DNA of 64,000 bases from Clostridia bacterium (GTDB lineage: Bacteria > Bacillota > Clostridia > Oscillospirales > Feifaniaceae): positions 1 through 64,000 of the forward strand of contig JAFWXR010000005.1 of NCBI GenBank assembly GCA_017517965.1. Reading direction: 5' to 3'. The translations under genes were made by a program, and so were the position numbers. Under the pieces are notes generated by a model, which was given only the letters and a program-made list of their open reading frames with translations, had not been told where the DNA came from and did no database searches. This document shows, piece after piece, positions 40,290-49,532 of this stretch. Positions within the stretch are counted from its first letter, which is position 1. Every line of letters starts with the position of its first letter.

Positions 40290-41729
40290 TTAATATTGTT
40301 TGCCCCAGACTACCATCGATTTTGCCTTCTTACCGCAGCATACACATACGTCTGAGATATTTTCCTGCTCAAAGGGCATACAACGTGACTTTACGCCACC
40401 CGTAACGTCCTTGATTTTGTCTTCACATTCACTGTCACCGCACCATATTGCCTTGATGAAGCCGCCCTTGTTTTTGGAAATGTCAACGAATTCGTCAAGC
40501 GTCGTTGCGGTATGCGTTTTTGATACCATATTTTCAAGAGCCTTGTTGTAAAGCTGGTCGTGAACTGTTTTAAGAAGCTCGGGAATCTTGGTTTCGAGCT
40601 CATCAAGCGATACGAAATACTTTTCTCTCGTAACTCGTGAAACGAGAACGCACTGATTATTTTCAATGTCCTTGGGACCGATTTCAAGACGGAGGGGAAC
40701 ACCCTTCATCTCATACTGTGCAAACTTCCAGCCGGGTGAGTTGTCGGATGCATCCATCTTGACTCTTGCAACCTTTGAAAGCCTTGAAACAAGTTCACTC
40801 GCCTTGTCGAGCACACCCTCTTTATGCTGTGCAATCGGCACTACGATTACCTGAATAGGTGCGATTGCAGGGGGGAGAACAAGACCGTTGTCATCACCGT
40901 GAGTCATTATGATAGCGCCTATCATTCTCGTTGAAACGCCCCACGACGTCTGGTGCGGATACTGCAGAGTGTTGTCCCTGCCCGTGAACTGTATGCCAAA
41001 TGCACGTGCAAAACCGTCACCGAAATAGTGGCTCGTACCGCCCTGAAGAGCGACACCGTTGTGCATCATAGGCTCGATAGTATACGTCGTTTCAGCACCT
41101 GCAAACTTTTCCTTCTCGGTCTTCTGACCCACTACTGCGGGGATTGCAAGGCTTTCTCTGTAAAAGTCCTCGTATACACGGAGCATACGAAGCGTTTCTT
41201 CCTTAGCTTCCTCTGCCGTTTCGTGCATCGTATGACCTTCCTGCCAGAGAAATTCGCTTGTACGAAGGAAGGGACGTGTCGTCTTCTCCCATCTTACAAC
41301 CGAGCACCACTGATTGTAGAGCTTGGGCAGGTCACGGTATGAATTTATTATCTTTGCATAATGTTCGCAGAAAAGCGTCTCCGAAGTCGGCCTTACAACG
41401 AGTCTTTCCGAAAGTTTTTCCTGTCCGCCCTGGGTAACCCACGCAACTTCGGGGGCAAAGCCTTCAACGTGGTCTTTCTCTTTCTGGAGAAGGCTTTCGG
41501 GGATAAACATGGGCATATACACGTTTTCGTGACCCGTTTCTTTGAAACGGCGGTCAAGGTCAGTCTGGATATTTTCCCAAATTGCATAGCCGTAAGGACG
41601 TATTACCATACAGCCCTTGACGCCCGAATAGTCACACAGTTCAGCCTTTTTGACTACGTCTGTGTACCACTTGGCAAAATCTTCGTCCATCGAAGTTATC
41701 GCTTCGACCATCTTTTTATTATCTGCCAT
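40290..41729 (-). CDS. proS: Prolyl-tRNA synthetase, archaeal/eukaryotic-like type
   Basis: The 479-residue class II synthetase has motif 2 in [20 protein letters not shown] (about 145-164) and motif 3 in [17 protein letters not shown], and lacks the bacterial editing insertion. A C-terminal Cys-rich zinc-like region (CGDSECEDK...[10 protein letters not shown]) is typical of the short ProS type found in many Clostridia. The ATG at 41729 has GAGGTG seven bases upstream. It is first in proS-glyA-rarA. Confidence 0.96.
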   Translation of the reverse strand: MADNKKMVEAITSMDEDFAKWYTDVVKKAELCDYSGVKGCMVIRPYGYAIWENIQTDLDRRFKETGHENVYMPMFIPESLLQKEKDHVEGFAPEVAWVTQGGQEKLSERLVVRPTSETLFCEHYAKIINSYRDLPKLYNQWCSVVRWEKTTRPFLRTSEFLWQEGHTMHETAEEAKEETLRMLRVYEDFYRESLAIPAVVGQKTEKEKFAGAETTYTIEPMMHNGVALQGGTSHYFGDGFARAFGIQFTGRDNTLQYPHQTSWGVSTRMIGAIIMTHGDDNGLVLPPAIAPIQVIVVPIAQHKEGVLDKASELVSRLSKVARVKMDASDNSPGWKFAQYEMKGVPLRLEIGPKDIENNQCVLVSRVTREKYFVSLDELETKIPELLKTVHDQLYNKALENMVSKTHTATTLDEFVDISKNKGGFIKAIWCGDSECEDKIKDVTGGVKSRCMPFEQENISDVCVCCGKKAKSMVVWGKQY

Positions 41730-41765
41730 TATAAACACCTCATATAAAAGTAAATCATTTATATA

Positions 41766-41794
41766 ATTATATAATTATGCGTTCGCTATGTCAA
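41766..41794 (-). promoter_or_regulatory. Promoter of proS-glyA-rarA
   Basis: On the minus strand TTGACA (41794-41789), 17 bases, then TATAAT (41771-41766). It is fully consensus. Confidence 0.88.
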
Positions 41795-41817
41795 TCTGGA
41801 AAAATCACAAACTATAC

Positions 41818-41846
41818 TTGTTATGTGGTGTAATTTAGTGTATAAT
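41818..41846 (+). promoter_or_regulatory. Promoter of the yloU-yloV unit
   Basis: TTGTTA (41818-41823), 17 bases, then TATAAT (41841-41846). Confidence 0.78.
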
Positions 41847-41892
41847 AGTACTATCTACGGACTGTGTTTACAGTCAGAAAGAGGTGCTTTTT

Positions 41893-42240
41893 ATGGTGAG
41901 ACAGGAATCTGCGCTCGGCAACATAGAAATATCAACAGCTGCAATGGCTTCAATCGTGGGCATCATTGCGACAAGCTGCTACGGTGTTGTAGGTATGGCT
42001 GCACGCAATGCTAAGGACGGTATTGTTCAGCTTCTGTTTAAGGATAACTACGAGAAGGGCATTAAAGTAACGGATACTCCCGAAGGTCTTGTTATTGACG
42101 TTCATATCATAGTTTTATACGAAGTGAACATCCCTGCGATAACAGACAGTATCGTAAATAAAATCCGTCATCACGTTGAAGATATTACGGGCTTTATGGT
42201 AAAAACGGTCAACGTTTTCGTTGACGATATGAGAATATAA
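41893..42240 (+). CDS. Asp23/Gls24-family protein (YloU-like)
   Basis: The 115-residue protein has the Asp23 fold pattern: LGNIEISTAAMASIVGIIATSC split over the first helices and a C-terminal strand VNVFVDDMRI. Members of this family are associated with envelope stress and fatty-acid metabolism in Firmicutes. The ATG at 41893 has AGAGGTG upstream. It directly precedes the DhaL-domain kinase gene, the same order as yloU-yloV in Bacillus. Confidence 0.93.
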   Translation: MVRQESALGNIEISTAAMASIVGIIATSCYGVVGMAARNAKDGIVQLLFKDNYEKGIKVTDTPEGLVIDVHIIVLYEVNIPAITDSIVNKIRHHVEDITGFMVKTVNVFVDDMRI

Positions 42241-42255
42241 AGAGAGGTAACCGCA

Positions 42256-43890
42256 TTGAATACTATTAACGGAATTATTTTCAGAGATATGATTATCTCG
42301 GGTGCGGGCAGCCTCAAGACGCATATTCAGGAGGTAAACGACCTTAACGTATTCCCCGTGCCCGACGGTGATACAGGTACGAATATGAGTATGACTATCA
42401 GCGCCGCTGCAAGTGAACTTGCAGGCTCTGATGAAGTCAATGCAGGCAAGGTGGCAAAGTCTGCCGCATCTGCGCTTCTGCGTGGTGCAAGGGGTAACAG
42501 CGGTGTTATCACTTCACTTCTTTTCAGGGGCATTTCAAAGGGCTTTGACAATGCCGAAGAAATTGATGCAAAGGCGTTTGCCGCAGCATATACGAAGGGT
42601 GTTGAAAGTGCCTACAAGGCGGTTATGAAGCCGACTGAAGGTACAATTCTCACAGTTGCAAGGCTTTCTGCCGCTGCAGGTGTACAGCAGGCTGAAAAGA
42701 GTGACGATATTGTTGAACTCTTCTCGGTTATTTTAGATGCCGCAAGGGAAACGCTTGAGCAGACGAGGGAGATGCTTCCCGTCTTAAAGCAGGCAGGTGT
42801 TGTTGACAGTGGCGGTAAAGGTCTGGTGCGTATACTCGAAGGTATGTACAGCGTTGTCAAAGACGGTGTTATTATCGAGTGCGGTGACGTTGGTGAGGTC
42901 AGGGAAAAGGCTGATTTTGCATCGTTTGAGCTTTCCGACATCAAGTTTGCATACTGTACGGAATTTCTTGTAAATAAGAATGAACTTTCACTCGGTAAGG
43001 ATTTTGAAAAGCTTCATCAGTTTGCAATGAAGAACGGTGACTCTGTCGTTTTCGTTGACGATGAGGAAATTGTTAAAATCCACGTTCATACCAATCATCC
43101 CGGTAAGGTGCTTGAAGAGGCGCTTAAATACGGCTATCTTTCCAAGATGAAGATAGAAAATATGAAGGAACAGCTTGAACGTGAACAGGCTGAAAGTGCA
43201 GCAGAACCCGTGCAGGAGGTTGCACAGGATAAGGAATACGGCTTTGTCGCAGTTGCGGCAGGCGAGGGTATGAGTGATATGTTCACCGAAATGGGTATCG
43301 ACAACGTCGTGTTCGGCGGACAGACGATGAATCCCAGTGCGGATGATATTCTCAAAGCCATTGAGGCTGTACCTGCAAAAAAGGTATTCGTATTCCCCAA
43401 TAACAAGAACATAATTATGGCGGCACAGCTTGCGGTACCCATGTCAACGAGGGAGGTTATCGTCGTTCCGACGAGAAGCGTTCCCGAATGTGTATCGGCA
43501 ATGTTCGTGTTTGACGAAAGTATGGGCACAGCCGAAAATCTTGAGGCTATGCAGGAGGCGGCTTCAGCCGTTACCACAGGTCAGGTGACCTATGCGGTTA
43601 GAGACAGTTCTATCGGTGACACAGAGATTCGTGAGGGGCAGATAATGGGCCTCTCGGGCGGTTTAGTCAAGGCACTCGGTGATGACGTTGATGAAACGGC
43701 ATACTCACTTGCAAAGACACTTGCAGACGAAAAGGGTGGCAGCGTAATGACGGTTTACTCAGGCGAGGAAGTTACGTCAGAGCGTGCACAGGCACTTGTT
43801 GAAAAGCTTACGGCGGCTTATCCGTCAATGGACATTGCACTCGTTGAAGGCAAACAGCCCGTATACTTCTATATAGTTTCAGTTGAATAA
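42256..43890 (+). CDS. DhaL-domain kinase, FakA/YloV-like
   Basis: The 544-residue protein has an N-terminal DhaL ATP-binding domain (about 5-200: VFPVPDGDTGTNMSMT and RGARGNSGVITS), a middle domain and a C-terminal DegV-like/DAK1-like part. Its relatives phosphorylate fatty acids held by FakB (DegV) proteins. The start is a TTG at 42256 with GAGG nine bases upstream. In Bacillus this gene is followed by sdaAB-sdaAA-recG; here a repeat and a DUF4375-like gene come before recG. Confidence 0.93.
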   Translation: MNTINGIIFRDMIISGAGSLKTHIQEVNDLNVFPVPDGDTGTNMSMTISAAASELAGSDEVNAGKVAKSAASALLRGARGNSGVITSLLFRGISKGFDNAEEIDAKAFAAAYTKGVESAYKAVMKPTEGTILTVARLSAAAGVQQAEKSDDIVELFSVILDAARETLEQTREMLPVLKQAGVVDSGGKGLVRILEGMYSVVKDGVIIECGDVGEVREKADFASFELSDIKFAYCTEFLVNKNELSLGKDFEKLHQFAMKNGDSVVFVDDEEIVKIHVHTNHPGKVLEEALKYGYLSKMKIENMKEQLEREQAESAAEPVQEVAQDKEYGFVAVAAGEGMSDMFTEMGIDNVVFGGQTMNPSADDILKAIEAVPAKKVFVFPNNKNIIMAAQLAVPMSTREVIVVPTRSVPECVSAMFVFDESMGTAENLEAMQEAASAVTTGQVTYAVRDSSIGDTEIREGQIMGLSGGLVKALGDDVDETAYSLAKTLADEKGGSVMTVYSGEEVTSERAQALVEKLTAAYPSMDIALVEGKQPVYFYIVSVE

Positions 43891-43891
43891 T

Positions 43892-43923
43892 AAAATAACC
43901 TCGCATCTGCGAGGTTATTTTTA
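43892..43923 (+). terminator. Terminator of the yloU-yloV unit
   Basis: AAATAACCTCGC pairs with GCGAGGTTATTT around ATCT and runs into a T-tract. Confidence 0.92.
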
Positions 43924-44028
43924 ATTCGGAATATAAATAAAAGCCTTCCCCTTGAGGGGAAGGTGGGTTGCGAAGCAACTCGGATGAGGTGGAAAAGAGT
44001 AACGATTGCTTTCGCTACCTCAAGGAGA
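43924..44028. repeat. Composite intergenic repeat with a CCTTCCCC/GGGGAAGG palindrome
   Basis: It begins with AATTCGGAAT, then the near-perfect palindrome CCTTCCCCTTGAGGGGAAGG (43944-43963), a GTTGCGAAGCAAC hairpin and CGGATGAGGTGG, whose GAGGT end can pair with CTACCTC further on. Similar sequences are frequent between genes in gut Clostridia. It sits between two genes that are usually closely linked. Confidence 0.65.
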
Positions 44029-44054
44029 AACCTTTGATATATAAGGAGAATAAT

Positions 44055-44651
44055 ATGTCAGTAAAAATAAGAATAATAATTTTAATAGTAATTGTGACGT
44101 TAATTGCAGGATTTTTTATAAATAAATCCAAACAAAAGGCAGAGAACCATATCGATGCTGAAGTTGGCAAAGTAAAAAGCATTGATGATATATGGACAAT
44201 GGGAAATAAAAATGAATTTATAAATAATATGAGTCTGTACATAGCAGAAAAGTGTAGTTATGGCGATGAGATGGACAACTTAAATGATGCACAGAGAGTT
44301 TTCTATATCACACAGACTTTGGAAATGGAAGTTAATAACGGCGGTTTTTGGCAGTTTTTCTTTAACACTGACGGTATGTTTGTTAATGAACTTGCTTCTT
44401 CATTTGAAAAAATCGGTGCGATGAAAACTGCAGAAATATGTAAAAAAGCGGTTGGCATATTCGGGAATGCGTTTCCGATTGATATGGATAAAATACAAGA
44501 AGTTTTGAATACTGATGATGATGAAGAAACGGAAGAGAAAAACACACAACTACTCGATGAATGTGATATGGCGTTTTACGGGTACGAAGAAGATTTGGAA
44601 GAACTTAATTATCAGTTTATAATGAAGAATAAAGAAGCATTTTCAAACTGA
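44055..44651 (+). CDS. Membrane-anchored DUF4375 (DMP19-like) protein
   Basis: The 198-residue protein has one N-terminal membrane helix (about 5-24) and a soluble domain with the DUF4375 signature LEMEVNNGGFWQFFFN (about 93-108). The family has no settled enzymatic role; many members accompany toxin-immunity loci, but no toxin gene is visible here. The ATG at 44055 has AAGGAG upstream. Its base composition is clearly more A+T-rich than yloV and recG on either side, and a repeat precedes it, which suggests later insertion. Confidence 0.82.
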   Translation: MSVKIRIIILIVIVTLIAGFFINKSKQKAENHIDAEVGKVKSIDDIWTMGNKNEFINNMSLYIAEKCSYGDEMDNLNDAQRVFYITQTLEMEVNNGGFWQFFFNTDGMFVNELASSFEKIGAMKTAEICKKAVGIFGNAFPIDMDKIQEVLNTDDDEETEEKNTQLLDECDMAFYGYEEDLEELNYQFIMKNKEAFSN

Positions 44652-44671
44652 TAAAATAATACAGGTGAAAT

Positions 44672-46714
44672 ATGAAAACTCCTTTGACAAAATTAAAGGG
44701 AATAGGGGCCACCAGGGCGGCGGCTTTTGAAAGGCTGGGCATTACGGATGCCGAGTCGCTTTTGTCATACTATCCGAGAAGTTATGAGGACCATTCGGTC
44801 ATAAAAAACTTAAGTGAGATTGCACCGTATGACAGTTGCTCGGTCATTGCAAGCGTTGTAACGACGCCCACCCTCAGCCGTATCCGAAAAGGGCTTGACA
44901 TACTGCGTTTTACTATAAGTGACGGTACGGCAACCTGCAAGGTTACGTATTTTAATCAGCCGTATCTCAAAAACTCGTTTGTAAAGGGCGAAACCTATCT
45001 TTTCTACGGCAGATTTGAAGGCAATTTTATAAATCACACGCTCACCAATCCCTATTTTGAAAAGACGGATATTGAGGAGGAGGGCTCATCACAGCCCATA
45101 AAACCGATATATACGGTGGGCAAAGGGCTTACGCAGAAGGCGGTCGTGTCGGCAGTACACTCTGCACTCGATATGTGCGAGGTGGAGGAGTATATGCCGT
45201 CCTACATACTTGATAAATATAAACTCCCTTCGCTTAAAGAGGCGCTTGATGCCGTGCACCGTCCCGAAAATATGGCTCAGGTGAAATACGGCAGAAGCCG
45301 TCTTATATTTGACGAATTTTTAATGCTCTCACTCGGTCTTTTTATGAAAAAAAGTCAGTCGGGAAGGAGTAGCGGTGCACCCTGCAAAATGGTTGAAATG
45401 GCACCGTTTTACGACTCACTCGGCTATGATTTGACCGAGGCACAGCAACGAAGCATAAACGAAGGCATAAGCGATATGTGTGGTGTGTCACCTATGAACA
45501 GGCTTGTTCAGGGTGACGTCGGCAGCGGAAAGACGGCGGTTTCGGCGGCACTTTGCTATTTTGCCATAAAAAACGGCTGGCAGAGTGCGATTATCGCACC
45601 CACCGAAATTCTTGCAAAACAGCATTATGAAAAACTGTCAGCACTGTTCGGCAAATTCGGTATGAAAGTCTCACTTTTGACGGGTTCAACCAAGAAAAAA
45701 GAAAGAGACGAGATTTTAAATGCACTCAAAGACGGTAAAACAGACCTTATGATTGCCACTCATGCACTTATGGTGGAGGACGTCGTTTTTGACAGACTCG
45801 GACTTTTGGTGTGTGATGAACAGCATCGTTTCGGTGTCCGTCAGCGTGCGGCGGCGGTGCAGAAGGGCAATAGTCCGCACCTGCTTGTAATGAGTGCAAC
45901 CCCCATTCCCAGAACGCTTGCACTTATGATTTACGGCGACCTTGAGATTTCGGTAATAGACACAATGCCACCAGGCAGACGTGTGACAAAGACACATTAT
46001 GTTTCATCAAAACAGAGGGGTCAGGTCAACTCGTTTATAAGGAAAAAACTTAACGACGGTGAACAGGGATATATCGTGTGTCCTCTCGTTGAGGGAAGCG
46101 ACGGTCTGCCCGAAGTCAAGGATGCCGTGTCCCACAGGGATGAGCTGAAAAAACTTTTCCCCGACATAGAAATCGGTCTCATTCACGGCAGAATGAAGCC
46201 TGCCGAAAAGGATGAGGAAATGAAAAAGTTTGTCAGCGGTGAAAGCAGGATACTCATTGCGACGACGGTTATCGAGGTCGGTGTCGACGTTAAAAATGCG
46301 ACCTTTATGATAATCGAGAATGCAGAGCGTTTCGGTCTGTCACAGCTTCATCAGCTCAGGGGGCGTGTCGGCAGAGGGAATAAGCAGAGTTACTGTATTA
46401 TCGTCAGCGACCACGAGGCACCCGACACCGTCGAAAGATTAAAGGTGCTTGAGAGTACGGCAGACGGTTTTGAAATAGCAAAGAAAGACCTTGAACTGCG
46501 TGGTCCGGGTGACTTTTTCGGCTCACGTCAGCACGGTCTGCCCACGCTTCGTATTGCCGATATGGCGGGGGATACGGTTACACTTCACGCCGCACAGGAA
46601 ACGGCTAGAGAAATATACCGAAGCGACCCCGATTTAGAGAAAAAAGAGCATAAAATATTAAAAACGAAGATACAGGAACTTTTTTCTGTGGACAAAGCAA
46701 GCATTTTGAATTAA
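44672..46714 (+). CDS. recG: ATP-dependent DNA helicase RecG
   Basis: The 680-residue helicase remodels stalled forks and Holliday junctions. It has the N-terminal OB-fold wedge domain (about 55-150), Walker A GDVGSGKTAV (about 282-291), the DEQH box CDEQHRFGVRQR (about 385-396), and helicase motif VI QLRGRVGRG near 570. Length is normal. It starts 20 bases after the DUF4375-like gene. Confidence 0.97.
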   Translation: MKTPLTKLKGIGATRAAAFERLGITDAESLLSYYPRSYEDHSVIKNLSEIAPYDSCSVIASVVTTPTLSRIRKGLDILRFTISDGTATCKVTYFNQPYLKNSFVKGETYLFYGRFEGNFINHTLTNPYFEKTDIEEEGSSQPIKPIYTVGKGLTQKAVVSAVHSALDMCEVEEYMPSYILDKYKLPSLKEALDAVHRPENMAQVKYGRSRLIFDEFLMLSLGLFMKKSQSGRSSGAPCKMVEMAPFYDSLGYDLTEAQQRSINEGISDMCGVSPMNRLVQGDVGSGKTAVSAALCYFAIKNGWQSAIIAPTEILAKQHYEKLSALFGKFGMKVSLLTGSTKKKERDEILNALKDGKTDLMIATHALMVEDVVFDRLGLLVCDEQHRFGVRQRAAAVQKGNSPHLLVMSATPIPRTLALMIYGDLEISVIDTMPPGRRVTKTHYVSSKQRGQVNSFIRKKLNDGEQGYIVCPLVEGSDGLPEVKDAVSHRDELKKLFPDIEIGLIHGRMKPAEKDEEMKKFVSGESRILIATTVIEVGVDVKNATFMIIENAERFGLSQLHQLRGRVGRGNKQSYCIIVSDHEAPDTVERLKVLESTADGFEIAKKDLELRGPGDFFGSRQHGLPTLRIADMAGDTVTLHAAQETAREIYRSDPDLEKKEHKILKTKIQELFSVDKASILN

Positions 46715-46745
46715 AATAAGATTATTCCATCTGAAAGGTGATAAT

Positions 46746-47312
46746 ATGAAGAAAATTATATCTGTGGCACTTGCCGTAATACTTATGATGTCGTTTGCGG
46801 GATGTGACAAAAATCTTAAAATTGAGAAGGATGAAAACAATCAGAACGAAACCTCGTTTGACGTCGGCGGTTTTGCACTCGGCATTGACGAGGAGGAAAA
46901 CGTTGTTGAAATAGGTATGTATACGGGTGATGATGAAAAGGTGCGTGTACCCGATACGGTTGACGGTCTGCCCGTCGTAGGTATTCTTGCAAACTGCTTT
47001 GCAGGATGTAACGTGGAAGAAGTAAAAATGGGTAAATACGTGTATTATATTGAGTCCTACGCTTTCCAGTGGGCGGCGATTGAGGAGTTTGAGGTGCCCG
47101 AAGGTGCAACCTATCTCGGTGACCACGTTTTCCTTGAATGTGAAAATTTAAAGAAGGTAACGCTTCCCGACAGTCTTGAAACGATTGGTGACAACATATT
47201 TGAGGGTTGTGTAAACGAGGTTGAGGTTGTCGTGGAAAAGGACAGTTTTGCCCACGAATACTGCGAGAAAATACTTGCCGACGGTGCAAACATAAAAATC
47301 AAAGCAAAATAA
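46746..47312 (+). CDS. Lipoprotein with BspA-type leucine-rich repeats
   Basis: The 188-residue protein has a lipoprotein signal (hydrophobic 4-17, lipobox SFAGC) and three to four LRR_5 repeats of the form VEVPEGATYLGDHVFxxCxNLKKVTLP (in pieces, about 65-160). Such proteins are surface-exposed, and in gut Firmicutes they often mediate adhesion, though this one is short. It follows recG by 31 bases and ends at a strong terminator. Confidence 0.88.
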   Translation: MKKIISVALAVILMMSFAGCDKNLKIEKDENNQNETSFDVGGFALGIDEEENVVEIGMYTGDDEKVRVPDTVDGLPVVGILANCFAGCNVEEVKMGKYVYYIESYAFQWAAIEEFEVPEGATYLGDHVFLECENLKKVTLPDSLETIGDNIFEGCVNEVEVVVEKDSFAHEYCEKILADGANIKIKAK

Positions 47313-47314
47313 GC

Positions 47315-47343
47315 AAAAGGGTAGACTCTGTCTACCCTTTTTA
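47315..47343 (+). terminator. Terminator of the LRR lipoprotein gene
   Basis: AAAAGGGTAGAC pairs with GTCTACCCTTTT around TCT. Confidence 0.92.
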
Positions 47344-47375
47344 ATTCGTAATTCCGAATTCCGCATTCCGAATTA
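47343..47375. repeat. AATTCGGAATT-family repeat between convergent terminators
   Basis: AATTCGTAATTCCGAATT is followed by CCGCATTCCGAATT. The unit lies exactly between two opposed terminators. Confidence 0.6.
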
Positions 47376-47409
47376 AAAAAGAACTTCCCTTTTGGGAAGT
47401 TCTTTTTTA
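47376..47409 (-). terminator. Terminator of the purine-salvage operon
   Basis: On the minus strand AAAAAAGAACTTCCC pairs with GGGAAGTTCTTTTTT around AAAA, at the stop codon of the last permease gene. Confidence 0.92.
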
Positions 47410-48438
47410 TTATCTGTCTTCTCTGAAATAGGGGAGGCCGAGTGCTGCGGGAGCCTGTGATTTTTTATTCTTCCTGCAGCTTGTGATGACGAGCACCACG
47501 ATAGTCACTATATACGGAATCATATTATAAAGATTCTGCATATGTGCCGTCTTTGCAAGGCCGAACCAGTTGGCAAGCTTCGTCGAAATACTGCTCGGCA
47601 GGTAGAGATACAGCCAGTAGCAGAAACCGAACAGATACGAGCCCCATATAGCATTTTTGGGCTTCCAGTTGGTAAAAATTACGAGAGCAACGGCGAGCCA
47701 GCCGAGAGCCTCGATACTGCCGTCGTTTGCCCAGGTGCCCTTGATATAGTCCATTACGTAGAACAGACCGCCCATACCCGAAATACCTGCACCGATACAG
47801 GTGGATAAGTATTTATAACGGGTTACGTTTATACCTGCCGCATCTGCCGTTGCAGGATTCTCGCCGACTGCACGCAGATTGAGACCGGTTTTTGTTTTGG
47901 AAAGAAAATACTGTGATACTATCGCAATCACGATGGCAAGATACGCCATAAAGCCGTATGAAAAGAATATTTTACCGACTGCACCCATAGAGGAGAGACC
48001 GGGGATATTTGTACGGAACACCGAACTTGTCACGGGCACTGAAATCTGACCTACACCGCCTGCAAGCTTGTTGAGTGAGCCGCCGAAGAAGTTGGCAACA
48101 CCCGAGCCGAATATCGTAAGGGTAAGACCCGTAACGTTCTGATTTGCACGAAGTGTAATGGTGAGAAAACTGTAAATAAGACCGCCGAGTGCCGAAGCAA
48201 CGAAAGCCGACACCATTGCAAGTATAAGGCAGATGACGGGATTCGGATTCGGGACATTAAGCTCGTACATAAAGGTAGATGCAAGCGATGCAATACCGCC
48301 GAGATACATTATGCCGGGCACACCGAGATTCAAGTTACCCGATTTTTCGGTGAGCGTTTCACCGATTGAGCCGTACATAATAACCGTACCGAATATTATG
48401 GCACCCTGTATCCAGGAAATAAGTGAGGATAAGGTCAT
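47410..48438 (-). CDS. BMP-type ABC transporter permease 2
   Basis: The 342-residue protein has eight to nine membrane helices and the branched-chain-type permease motif GENPATADAAGINVTRYKY (about 187-205), typical of NupQ/YufQ-like subunits. It overlaps the preceding permease gene by four bases. Together with permease 1, the ATPase and the BMP lipoprotein it forms a nucleoside or purine importer. Confidence 0.93.
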   Translation of the reverse strand: MTLSSLISWIQGAIIFGTVIMYGSIGETLTEKSGNLNLGVPGIMYLGGIASLASTFMYELNVPNPNPVICLILAMVSAFVASALGGLIYSFLTITLRANQNVTGLTLTIFGSGVANFFGGSLNKLAGGVGQISVPVTSSVFRTNIPGLSSMGAVGKIFFSYGFMAYLAIVIAIVSQYFLSKTKTGLNLRAVGENPATADAAGINVTRYKYLSTCIGAGISGMGGLFYVMDYIKGTWANDGSIEALGWLAVALVIFTNWKPKNAIWGSYLFGFCYWLYLYLPSSISTKLANWFGLAKTAHMQNLYNMIPYIVTIVVLVITSCRKNKKSQAPAALGLPYFREDR

Positions 48439-49532
48439 TTTGCAGCCACCTCCTTATGTTTGCCCCTGAGGATGAGGCGGTAATTGATAAAGAACTCACT
48501 TCCGAGGATGAAGAAGAGTATAATACCCGTCACCATTTCGGAGGCATACTCGTTTAAGTTGAAATCGGAAGCAATCTGTGCCGCACCCTTATCGAGAAAT
48601 ACGAGCAGGAATGAAATGAGCGTCATCGTAAGCGAGTTAAACTTTGCAAGCCACGCCACGATAATTGCCGTAAAGCCCCTTCCGCCTGCGGTAGACGTCG
48701 AAATCGTATGCGATACGCCTGCAACCTCAACGAAGCCTGCAATACCGCATATTGCACCCGAAATGAGCATAGTTCTGATAATGACTTTTTTCACGTTGAT
48801 GCCTGCATAGCGTGCAGTATTTTCACTTTCACCGACAACGGCAATTTCGTAACCGTGTTTGCTGATTTTGAGGTAAAAATACATTCCTGCCGCAAGCAGA
48901 ACGACGATAATTACGTTTAGTATATACTGTTCACCGAAAAGGCGGGGAAACCAGCCCTTGCCCGTATCAAGATTGATGATACCGACCGAGTGTGACTGCT
49001 TTTTATCCCAGAAATCCACGAAAAACGAGGTGAGATAAATTGCAACGTAGTTCATCATAAGTGTGAAAAGCGTTTCATTCGTGTTCCATTTTGCCTTGAA
49101 TATGGCAGGCAAAAGGCCCCACAGTGCACCTGCAATACAGCTCGTGACAAACATCACGATGAGAAGGAGCACCGTCGGCATGGACTTGAAATACATCATG
49201 CAGGCAGCCGTTACAAGACCGCCGATAAGTATCTGTCCCTCAGCACCGATATTCCAGAAGCGCATTTTAAATGCGGGGGCAAGACCGACCGAGATACACA
49301 GAAGAATCATTGCATCACGAATCGTATTCCAGGTCTTACCCGTCGTGCCGAAAGCACCTCTGTACATCGAGCCGTACACGGCAAACGGGTTGAGTTTTGT
49401 TATCGAAAAGATAACAACGGCGGAAACTATGAGAGCTAAAATAACCGAAACGATGCGGATAAGATACGCTTTCCACCATACCATAGCGTCACGTTTTGCT
49501 ATTCTTATAAGCGGTTCATGGTTTTTGTTCAT
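48435..49532 (-). CDS. BMP-type ABC transporter permease 1
   Basis: The 365-residue permease has about eight to nine membrane helices, FWNIGAEGQILIGG near residue 90 and the coupling-helix motif GESENTARYAGINVKK near 235, as in NupP/YufP. It overlaps the ATPase gene by four bases and the second permease gene by four bases, so the three are translationally coupled. Confidence 0.93.
   Translation of the reverse strand: MNKNHEPLIRIAKRDAMVWWKAYLIRIVSVILALIVSAVVIFSITKLNPFAVYGSMYRGAFGTTGKTWNTIRDAMILLCISVGLAPAFKMRFWNIGAEGQILIGGLVTAACMMYFKSMPTVLLLIVMFVTSCIAGALWGLLPAIFKAKWNTNETLFTLMMNYVAIYLTSFFVDFWDKKQSHSVGIINLDTGKGWFPRLFGEQYILNVIIVVLLAAGMYFYLKISKHGYEIAVVGESENTARYAGINVKKVIIRTMLISGAICGIAGFVEVAGVSHTISTSTAGGRGFTAIIVAWLAKFNSLTMTLISFLLVFLDKGAAQIASDFNLNEYASEMVTGIILFFILGSEFFINYRLILRGKHKEVAAK

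Noticed and set aside
41730-41765. T-box leader before proS (and before cysS)
   Set aside because: The proS leader is too short and cysS has no leader at all; no T-box sequence or specifier hairpin is visible.
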